Positions 7,165 through 12,160 of a stretch of 12,160 bases of DNA are shown here, piece by piece (position 1 is the stretch's first letter; every line of letters begins with the position of its first letter). The notes beneath the pieces are model-generated. The model saw only the letters and a list, made by a program, of their open reading frames with translations, was not told the DNA's origin and ran no database searches. The translations under genes and the position numbers were made by a program. Origin of the DNA: Chloroflexia bacterium (GTDB lineage: Bacteria > Chloroflexota > Chloroflexia > Thermomicrobiales > JALYUS01); assembly GCA_025928215.1 (NCBI GenBank), contig JAICJW010000099.1, positions 1 to 12,160 of the forward strand, in the 5' to 3' direction.

Positions 7165-8166
7165 ATGGCACAGCAATTCATGAATGTGGACCGGAACCTC
7201 GCGATGGAACTGGTGCGCGTGACGGAGGCGGCGGCGCTCGCCGCGTCGCGCTGGGTCGGCAAGGGTGACAAGATCGCCGCCGATGGCGCGGCGGTGGACG
7301 CGATGCGCGCCGCGATTGACTCCGTGGCGATGGATGGCGTCGTTGTGATCGGTGAGGGAGAGAAGGACGAAGCGCCGATGCTCTTTATCGGCGAGCGCGT
7401 CGGCACGCTGGCCCCCGGTGCGCCGAAGGTCGAGATCGCGGTGGACCCGATTGACGGCACGACCCTCACCAGCAAGGGGATGCCGAACGCCGTCGCCGTC
7501 ATCGGCATGTCCGAGGCGGGAACGCTCTACGACTCGCACGGGCTCTTTTATATGAACAAGATCGCTACCGGCCCGGATGCGGCGAACGTCGTGGACATCA
7601 GCGCGCCCGTCCTGACGAATCTCCAGAATGTGGCGAAGGCGAAGGGGATGAAGGTCTCCGAACTGACCGTCTGTGTTCTCGACCGCCCGCGCCATGCCGA
7701 TCTGGTCAAGGAGATTCGCGCGGCGGGCGGGCGGATCAAGTTCATTTCGGACGGCGATGTCGCGGGCTGCATTATGACCTGTCTCCCCGGTACAGGCGTG
7801 GATTTGTACCTCGGCACGGGGGGCGCGCCGGAGTGCGTCATCACGGCGTGCGCGCTGAAGTGCCTCGGCGGAGCATTGCAAGCGAAACCGTGGCCCCGGC
7901 CCGATACCGACGATGCCGCGCAGGCGAAAGCAAAGGGTCTCGATCTCAACTCCGTCCTTGATCTGGATGATCTGGCGAAGGGCGACAATACCTTCTTCGC
8001 CTGCACGGGGATCACGGACGGCGAACTAGTACGCGGTGTCCACTACAGCAACGGCTACGCGACGACCGAATCGCTCGTCATGCGCTCGAAAACCGGCACC
8101 GTCCGCCGCATTGTGGCGCAGCACCGGATAGACAAAGTGCGGCAGTACGGCTTTGCGGAACAGTAG
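7165..8166 (+). CDS. glpX: Class II fructose-1,6-bisphosphatase GlpX
   Basis: Hydrolyses fructose-1,6-bisphosphate to fructose-6-phosphate in gluconeogenesis, in the cytosol; in many bacteria GlpX also takes sedoheptulose-1,7-bisphosphate. Length 333, close to the family norm of 320-340. Hallmarks: the N-terminal DRNLAMELVRVTEAAALAA helix (9-27), DKIAADGAAVDAMR with Asp40, the metal-binding IGEGEKDEAPML (62-73), AVDPIDGTT (92-100, Asp94/Asp97), SKGMPNAVAVI (103-113) and the ISDGDVAG block with the following GTGGAPE loop. No key residue looks missing. The start is supported by GGAGGAGG at 7154-7161. The stop TAG falls within the first unit of a heptamer repeat (8162-8230), so the last codon and terminus may have been set by that insertion. 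Being the only clear central-carbon enzyme here, it suggests a gluconeogenic or autotrophic lifestyle but proves neither. Confidence 0.96.
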   Translation: MAQQFMNVDRNLAMELVRVTEAAALAASRWVGKGDKIAADGAAVDAMRAAIDSVAMDGVVVIGEGEKDEAPMLFIGERVGTLAPGAPKVEIAVDPIDGTTLTSKGMPNAVAVIGMSEAGTLYDSHGLFYMNKIATGPDAANVVDISAPVLTNLQNVAKAKGMKVSELTVCVLDRPRHADLVKEIRAAGGRIKFISDGDVAGCIMTCLPGTGVDLYLGTGGAPECVITACALKCLGGALQAKPWPRPDTDDAAQAKAKGLDLNSVLDLDDLAKGDNTFFACTGITDGELVRGVHYSNGYATTESLVMRSKTGTVRRIVAQHRIDKVRQYGFAEQ

Positions 8167-8230
8167 TCAGTGGTCGGTAGTCAGAGGATTTGGTCCCGTC
8201 CTGACTACCGACTACCGACTACTGACTACT
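8162..8230. repeat. Heptamer tandem-inverted repeat at the glpX stop codon
   Basis: The left arm is three 7-nt units (AGTAGTC, AGTGGTC, GGTAGTC at 8162-8182); the right arm is four complementary units (GACTACC twice, GACTACT twice, 8203-8230). Left 8162-8184 pairs with 8201-8223 at 21 of 23 positions, including 12 perfect pairs next to a 16-nt loop. The glpX TAG stop lies in the first unit. Heptanucleotide repeats of this kind are known from other bacteria (for example the STRR repeats of cyanobacteria). It may also end the glpX transcript, but there is no T tract. Confidence 0.85.
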
Positions 8231-8252
8231 CAGCGACCGAAGGGAGCAACAG

Positions 8253-9044
8253 ATGGATATGGGCCTGAAGGAGAAGATCGCCGTCGTTTGCGCGGCGAGC
8301 AAGGGATTGGGGAAATCCTCCGCGATGGGGTTGGCGGCGGAGGGCGCGCACCTCGTCATCTGCGCGCGGGGCGAGGAGACACTGAAGCAGACGGCGGAGG
8401 AGATTCGGCAGAAGACGGGCGTGAAGGTCGTCACCGTCGCGACCGATCTGTCGAAGGAGGAGGATTGCAACCGCCTGATCGAGACGGCGCGGCGCGAGTT
8501 CGGCGGCCTGGACATCCTCGTCAATAATGCCGGTGGCCCGCCGCCCGGCTTCTTCATGGACTTCACGGACGCGCAGTGGGAGGCCGGGTTTCAGCAGAAT
8601 TTCATGAGCGCGGTGCGCCTGATCCGCCTCGCCGTGCCGATCATGCAAGAGCGCGGCGGCGGGCGCGTCATCAATATCGTCTCACTCTCCGTCAAGCAGC
8701 CGATTGAGAATCTGATTATCTCAAACAGCATCCGCGCCGGAGTGATCGGCCTGACGAAAACGCTCTCGCAGCAGTTCGGCAAGGACGGGATCACCTTCAA
8801 CAACGTCCTGCCCGGTACGATCCTCACCGACCGGGTACGTCAGACGAGCCGCACGCAGGCGGAGCGAGAGAGCATCAGCATAGATGAGGTGCTGGAGCGC
8901 GGCGGCAAGTCCGTGCCGATGGGCCGGATCGGGCAGCCGGACGACCTCGGCAGCCTCGTCGTCTACCTCGCCTCCGAACGTGCGCAGTGGCTCACCGGCA
9001 CGAGCACGCAGATAGACGGCGGCGCGTACAAGGGGTTGATGTAG
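8253..9044 (+). CDS. Divergent SDR-family protein (FabG-like fold, catalytic Tyr/Lys absent)
   Basis: A 263-residue Rossmann-fold protein annotated in homologues as a 3-oxoacyl-ACP reductase-like SDR. The cofactor loop is CAASKGLGK (13-21) and not the classical TGxxxGxG; NNAG is intact (91-94), as is Ser144 in the expected catalytic-serine strand. The YxxxK motif is replaced: the aligned segment reads SNSIRAG, with Ser157 for Tyr and Arg161 for Lys. A subgroup of SDRs that does not match the catalytic tetrad is known (the BKR-like SDR-like group), so this is a family trait and not decay. The C-terminal QIDGG (253-257) is the usual SDR end. AGGGAG at 8241-8246 is 6 nt before the ATG. It could bind NAD(P) and act by another mechanism, or be non-enzymatic. 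It is flanked on both sides by heptamer inverted repeats. Confidence 0.88.
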   Translation: MDMGLKEKIAVVCAASKGLGKSSAMGLAAEGAHLVICARGEETLKQTAEEIRQKTGVKVVTVATDLSKEEDCNRLIETARREFGGLDILVNNAGGPPPGFFMDFTDAQWEAGFQQNFMSAVRLIRLAVPIMQERGGGRVINIVSLSVKQPIENLIISNSIRAGVIGLTKTLSQQFGKDGITFNNVLPGTILTDRVRQTSRTQAERESISIDEVLERGGKSVPMGRIGQPDDLGSLVVYLASERAQWLTGTSTQIDGGAYKGLM

Positions 9045-9048
9045 GGAA

Positions 9049-9107
9049 GTGCGGAGTGCGGAGTTCGAAGAACGGGATCATCCCCCCTTCGAACTTCGAA
9101 CTCCGAA
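9049..9107. repeat. Second heptamer tandem-inverted repeat, after the SDR stop
   Basis: The left arm has 7-nt units GTGCGGA, GTGCGGA, GTTCGAA (9049-9069); the right arm has CTTCGAA, CTTCGAA, CTCCGAA (9087-9107). CGGAGTTCGAAG (9059-9070) pairs perfectly with CTTCGAACTCCG (9094-9105). It begins 4 nt after the SDR stop and has the same heptamer architecture as the element at 8162-8230 but a different unit sequence. It ends 13 nt before a strong promoter, so it may separate two transcripts. Confidence 0.8.
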
Positions 9108-9120
9108 CCTCTCCCTCGAT

Positions 9121-9149
9121 TTGACAGCCTCCGTCGCCCACCCTATCCT
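9121..9149 (+). promoter_or_regulatory. Sigma-70-type promoter for the SEC-C-like gene
   Basis: TTGACA (9121-9126) is a perfect -35 box, followed by a 17-nt spacer and TATCCT (9144-9149; 4 of 6 to the -10 consensus). Transcription would start near 9156, leaving a leader of about 40 nt to the TTG start at 9197. It is the only promoter in the window with both boxes at ideal spacing. Confidence 0.7.
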
Positions 9150-9196
9150 TACAGACCGCGCGAGATGGCGGCGGGTTGATGGGCAGGAGGAACGGC

Positions 9197-10396
9197 TTGG
9201 CGACGGAAACGGTGGATGTGACGACAGTAGAATTCACGCCGGAAATGGCGACCGCGTGTCGCCGCGCCGGGCGGAACATGCCCTGCCCCAATGGCAGTGG
9301 CCGGAAGGTGAAGTTCTGTCCCTGTCCGGTGCTCCATCCAACCGAAGCGGCTACCGTCCCGTGGGAGGTCGAAAAGACGATCAACGAAGATATGGCCGTC
9401 TTCTTGCTCGCGCCCCGATTCAATGATGTCCTCCCCGGCGCGTGGGAGCGGTTCACCGACGGGGACACCTGGCCCGGCTCGATGCAGGCATTGTTCACAT
9501 CGAAAGACCAACTGACCGTCTCGCGCTTCGTGGATTGGTTCCTCCGCGCCTATCCGATGGAGCGCTACCACGACCGCACCCCGGCCGCCCTCTTCGCGCA
9601 GGATCGCGCCGACCGCATTGGCCCCGCCGGTCGGCGTGCCGCCGCCGCCTACGCCGAAAGCGTGCCCGCGCTCCTGGAAGTGACGGAGTACGCCGCCGGT
9701 GAACGGCTCGTTGCGCGCGAACTGCTGACAGGAGAGACGCACACAATCTTCCTCTCGCCGGAACTGGAATTCAAGGATGAATTCGGGCCGGGCTGGGTGA
9801 TCTGGACCTTTATCTATACACTGGACGGCATGGCACGCCTCTCGGCGGCAGGCGTCGCGCTGCCACCGGCGGGCGGGGAGCAATTAATCGCCGCCGTCCG
9901 CGATGCGGTGGGCGACAAGCCGGAGAAAGCCACGCTCCGCGATGCATTCCCGGCGCTGATCCGGCGTGCCGCGGCCATCGAGAAGGACCAGGAAGAGGCA
10001 GAGAAGCCGCAGTGGGTGCATGCCGTCTACACCATCGCCGACCCGGATGAAGCGGTTGCGCTCCTGACGGCGGACGACGACTTCACGGTCTACGAAGGGA
10101 AAGAAGTGCTGCCGCGCTCCGCCAGCCCCTTCTCATGGCCGCAGCCGGAGGGTGAGAGCGGCGAGCGATTCGTCGCGGTCGGCTCCGGGCGTGTCGTCCT
10201 CGCGGCATCGTCGCGCGACCTGCTCGCCGCCAGCCGCCCGGCGCTCGAAGCGAAACTCGGGCAGCGCGCGTCGTTCGTCACCGAGTCCGAGGAGCCGATT
10301 GTCCTTCTTCTGCGCCGCTCCTGGCAGCCGAAGGAAAAGGATCAATCCGCAAAGAGCGAGGCACCTGTCGCGGAAATCGCGAACGAGACCACCTGA
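9197..10396 (+). CDS. Uncharacterised protein with an atypical N-terminal SEC-C-like metal site
   Basis: A 399-residue soluble protein; I do not recognise the main body. Near the N-terminus, MPCPNGSGRKVKFCPC (28-43) resembles the SEC-C zinc motif (CPCGSGKKxKxC[CH]) of SecA and many unrelated proteins. The second Cys is Asn32 and the last ligand is shifted (Cys41-Pro-Cys43); Cys21 may complete a four-Cys site with Cys30. The rest is mixed alpha/beta with no transmembrane segment, an acidic helical region about 265-280, and a charged low-complexity tail (about 380-399). The start is TTG 9197: AGGAGG at 9185-9190 is 6 nt upstream. In-frame ATG 9179 and TTG 9176 have poorer spacing to any Shine-Dalgarno. 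It has its own promoter. It converges on the small zinc-ribbon ORF, leaving only 27 nt between the stops. Confidence 0.75.
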   Translation: MATETVDVTTVEFTPEMATACRRAGRNMPCPNGSGRKVKFCPCPVLHPTEAATVPWEVEKTINEDMAVFLLAPRFNDVLPGAWERFTDGDTWPGSMQALFTSKDQLTVSRFVDWFLRAYPMERYHDRTPAALFAQDRADRIGPAGRRAAAAYAESVPALLEVTEYAAGERLVARELLTGETHTIFLSPELEFKDEFGPGWVIWTFIYTLDGMARLSAAGVALPPAGGEQLIAAVRDAVGDKPEKATLRDAFPALIRRAAAIEKDQEEAEKPQWVHAVYTIADPDEAVALLTADDDFTVYEGKEVLPRSASPFSWPQPEGESGERFVAVGSGRVVLAASSRDLLAASRPALEAKLGQRASFVTESEEPIVLLLRRSWQPKEKDQSAKSEAPVAEIANETT

Positions 10397-10423
10397 CAAC
10401 GCAATGAGCGCCTGGCTGCACGA

Positions 10424-10612
10424 TCAGTAACAGCAGGAATCCTTGAAGCCGCAGTTCGGGCAGATTGAGGCGGAGCCGCCTTTGAGCGCGGGCATCGCGT
10501 GGCTGCAGCGCGGACATGGCTGCATCTCTTCATCGCGCGGGCGGATCGGTCGCTCGATAGTGCGCCCCGGTTGGGGGGTACGGGTGCTTTCCGTTGGCGG
10601 TCGTTGCTCCAC
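10424..10612 (-). CDS. Small zinc-ribbon protein (CxxC-x14-CxxC)
   Basis: A 62-residue ORF on the minus strand. The C-terminal half carries CPRC (Cys33, Cys36) and CPNC (Cys51, Cys54), 14 residues apart, plus Cys60-Cys61 near the end: a compact zinc ribbon resembling the C-terminal tails of class II ribonucleotide reductases and many small stand-alone ribbons. The first 29 residues are basic, Pro/Thr-rich and probably disordered. I chose GTG at 10612-10610 because AAGGAG (complement of 10622-10627) lies 9 nt upstream. The frame remains open to 10741, but those codons would run into the DUF1385 promoter region. An internal ATG (10525-10523) would leave only the 33-residue ribbon. Codon use is GC-rich like the neighbours. 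The partner is unknown: nucleic-acid or protein binding is a guess. Beyond this ORF, the stretch 10613-10739 holds regulatory sequence only. Confidence 0.6.
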   Translation of the reverse strand: MEQRPPTESTRTPQPGRTIERPIRPRDEEMQPCPRCSHAMPALKGGSASICPNCGFKDSCCY

Positions 10613-10630
10613 GCGGTCACGCTCCTTCGT

Positions 10631-10640
10631 TGTACGTACA
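10631..10640. promoter_or_regulatory. Perfect palindrome in the divergent spacer; possible operator
   Basis: TGTACGTACA is a perfect 10-bp palindrome lying between the start of the minus-strand zinc-ribbon ORF (10612) and the DUF1385 gene (10740). It is 19 nt before the former's start and 60 nt before the latter's -10 box. Its place suits a dimeric regulator acting on the small gene. One 10-bp site could arise by chance, so this is tentative. Confidence 0.25.
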
Positions 10641-10696
10641 GCGTAGCGGGCGCCGTTCCGGGCGTCAAGCAGACGAAATTGCGGGCGTGTGTGGCG

Positions 10697-10705
10697 TGGT
10701 ATCAT
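10697..10705 (+). promoter_or_regulatory. Extended -10 promoter element for the DUF1385 gene
   Basis: TGGTATCAT has the TGn extension and TATCAT (5 of 6 to consensus). A partial -35 (TTGCGG, 10679-10684) is 15 nt upstream, shorter than ideal. The predicted start near 10712 gives a leader of about 28 nt to the ATG at 10740. Confidence 0.5.
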
Positions 10706-10739
10706 GCAGAGATATTTGGGCGGCAATGATGGAGGACGC

Positions 10740-11816
10740 ATGGGGACGTTTCACTACGGCGGGCAAGCGGTGATGGAAGGGGTGATGATGCGCGGGCGGC
10801 GCGAGATGGCCGTCGCCGTGCGCGCGCCCGATGGCGGCATCCGCTACTACCAGGAACCGCTCACCTCGTGGGTCTACCGCTCGCGGATCATGAAGTGGCC
10901 CTTCCTGCGCGGCATCGTCCTCTTGTGGGATGCGCTGCTACTCGGCACGCGTGCGCTCGTCTTTTCCGCCAATGTCGGCTTGCAGGAGGAAGAGAGTGCG
11001 CCCGCCGTCACCGTCGCGCCCGATGTGATGCCCGCCCTTCTGCCCAATCCCGAGAAGAAACGCGGCAAGGACGAGAAAGCGGAGGAACCGACCGAACTGA
11101 GCGGCCCGGCACTCTGGATCACTGTCGCCTTCTCGCTTCTCTTCGGCGTTGGGTTATTCTTCGTGCTGCCGCTCCTGGCGATCCATTTCGCGGATCGCTA
11201 CATCAGTTCATCGTTCGTGTCGAACATCGTTGAGGGATGCATTCGCCTCGCCATCCTCGTCCTCTATCTCGGCCTGATCGGGCTTATCCCGGACGTGAAG
11301 CGCGTCTTCCGCTACCACGGCGCGGAGCATAAGACGATCCATGCCTACGAGCGCGGCCTGCCGCTCGATGCCGAGCATATCCGACCCATGCCAATCGAGC
11401 ATCCACGCTGCGGCACGGGTTTCCTGCTCGTCGTCGTTCTCTTCTCGATCCTCGTCTTCGCGCTGCTCGGTCGCCCGCCGTTCGTGCTGCGTATCCTCAG
11501 CCGCATCGTGCTCGTGCCGGTGATTGCCGGGATCGCGTACGAGTTCCTGCGGCTCGGCGCGCAGTTCTATCATCAGCGCTGGATGCGCATCCTGCTCGCG
11601 CCGAGCATGGCCTTGCAGAAACTGACGACGCGCACGCCGGATGACACGATGCTCGCTGTCGCCGCCGTCGCGCTCCAGCGCGTGCTCGCCGCCGATGACG
11701 TGATCGTGCCCACGACGATCCCCGATAATGCGATGGCCGCCGACCAGAAAGGGCAGCCACTCCGGCCCACGCCGGTGATGGCCGCGATCCCGACAAGCTC
11801 CGGCGCGGATGGCTGA
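10740..11816 (+). CDS. DUF1385 (YqhQ-like) integral membrane protein
   Basis: A 358-residue protein of the DUF1385 family, whose molecular function I do not know to be established. Family blocks visible: GGQAVMEGVMMRG (7-19), YHGAEHKTIHAYE (192-204) with two His that could bind metal, and HPRCGTGFLL (221-230). Hydrophobic segments suggest about four to five membrane passes: around 56-76, 125-148, 166-185, 227-243 and 250-270. A charged cytoplasmic-looking insert rich in Lys and Glu lies at about 104-119, and the tail after about 320 is Pro/Ala-rich and variable. The ATG at 10740 has GGAGG at 10731-10735 (4-nt spacing) and starts exactly at the conserved N-terminus; an upstream in-frame start at 10689 would overlap the promoter. 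In other bacteria this gene often sits beside prfA and prmC; here its 3' end overlaps a GNAT gene by 8 nt instead. Confidence 0.93.
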   Translation: MGTFHYGGQAVMEGVMMRGRREMAVAVRAPDGGIRYYQEPLTSWVYRSRIMKWPFLRGIVLLWDALLLGTRALVFSANVGLQEEESAPAVTVAPDVMPALLPNPEKKRGKDEKAEEPTELSGPALWITVAFSLLFGVGLFFVLPLLAIHFADRYISSSFVSNIVEGCIRLAILVLYLGLIGLIPDVKRVFRYHGAEHKTIHAYERGLPLDAEHIRPMPIEHPRCGTGFLLVVVLFSILVFALLGRPPFVLRILSRIVLVPVIAGIAYEFLRLGAQFYHQRWMRILLAPSMALQKLTTRTPDDTMLAVAAVALQRVLAADDVIVPTTIPDNAMAADQKGQPLRPTPVMAAIPTSSGADG

Positions 11817-12160
11817 GATCACCGTCCGCCGCGCTGACGATCATGCGGACCGCGCCGCCTGTTATGCGATCCGCGCGGCGGTCTTCGCGGACGAGCAGGG
11901 CGTACGGGGCGCGGAAAGAGGCGACCGGGACGATCCAACCGCCATCCACGCCCTCGGCCTCGTGGATGGCGTGCCGGCGGGGACGGGGCGGCTGCATATT
12001 GTCCGCGCGCGGAGCGGCCCGGAAGGGCAGATTGCCTGGGTCAGTGTCCTGCCGCGTTTTCGCCGCCTGGGCGTCGCGACGCTCGTCATGCAGCATCTGA
12101 TGGACGCCGCGCGCGATCTCGCCCTGCCCGTCGTCACGCTGAGCGCACAGACCTACGCGA
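11809..12160 (+). CDS. GNAT-family N-acetyltransferase (3' end outside window)
   Basis: The first 117 residues of an open frame that runs off the window edge. The order of motifs is that of the ElaA/YitI-type GNAT group: an N-terminal beta strand, AVFADEQGV (25-33), a D-P-x-x-x-H-A-L stretch, GTGRL (58-62), then the acetyl-CoA-binding strand and loop WVSVLPRFRRLGVATLVM (74-91), where the R/Q-x-x-G-x-G/A loop is RRLGVA, and the following helix. The final visible residues (TLSAQTYA) enter the strand that usually leads to the FYE motif. Substrate unknown; small-molecule amines or protein N-termini are typical of GNATs. The ATG lies 8 nt inside the DUF1385 gene with no good Shine-Dalgarno, so translational coupling is likely. 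Confidence 0.85.
   Translation, partial: MAEITVRRADDHADRAACYAIRAAVFADEQGVRGAERGDRDDPTAIHALGLVDGVPAGTGRLHIVRARSGPEGQIAWVSVLPRFRRLGVATLVMQHLMDAARDLALPVVTLSAQTYA

Noticed and set aside
8162..8230. Intrinsic terminator or attachment site
   Set aside because: The stem is AT/GC mixed with no T tract, and no integrase or tRNA is nearby; a repeat element explains the heptamer periodicity better.
10404..10430. 8-codon plus-strand ORF after the SEC-C-like gene
   Set aside because: Too short, no ribosome site, and overlaps the stop region of the convergent zinc-ribbon ORF.

Overview
This window is GC-rich bacterial chromosome with tightly packed genes, nearly all on the + strand. The mix is a YqhQ-type DUF1385 membrane protein, an exonuclease-DinG fusion, a GlpX-type fructose bisphosphatase, and several REP-like elements between genes. 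That suits a Terrabacteria-type lineage such as Chloroflexota, but this is inference and there is no rRNA or marker gene here to settle it. I saw no tRNA, rRNA, CRISPR array, transposase, phage gene or obvious defence cassette.

Layout. Positions 2-115 hold the last codons of a VOC (glyoxalase-fold) protein. A C-rich spacer with two hairpins follows. Next comes a metabolic run: an M20 metallopeptidase (301-1497) overlaps a HAD hydrolase (1494-2207) by 4 nt, and a YfcE-like metallophosphoesterase (2301-2978) follows. A 1,023-residue DinG helicase with an N-terminal DEDDh exonuclease occupies 3112-6183. After a long inverted repeat come an RraA-family protein (6368-7096), class II fructose-1,6-bisphosphatase glpX (7165-8166), a divergent SDR protein (8253-9044) and a protein with an atypical SEC-C-like metal site (9197-10396), which has the best promoter in the window (TTGACA-17-TATCCT). 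A small zinc-ribbon ORF lies on the - strand (10424-10612), convergent with the SEC-C gene and divergent from the DUF1385 gene (10740-11816). A GNAT acetyltransferase overlaps the end of the DUF1385 gene and runs off the edge.

How the genes relate. Most look like housekeeping or salvage functions: peptide or amide hydrolysis, phosphate-ester hydrolysis, DNA repair, gluconeogenesis. They do not form one pathway. Real coupling is visible only at M20/HAD (ATGA overlap) and DUF1385/GNAT (8-nt overlap).

The most distinctive feature lies between the genes. Three unrelated inverted repeats, two built of 7-nt tandem units and one of roughly 10-nt units, sit directly at the stop codons of dinG, glpX and the SDR gene. 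Other points worth checking are a DinG that keeps both the exonuclease and the Fe-S cysteines, the altered SEC-C motif, the SDR without its catalytic Tyr/Lys, and the unlisted small zinc-ribbon gene. I did not find a convincing new multi-gene system.
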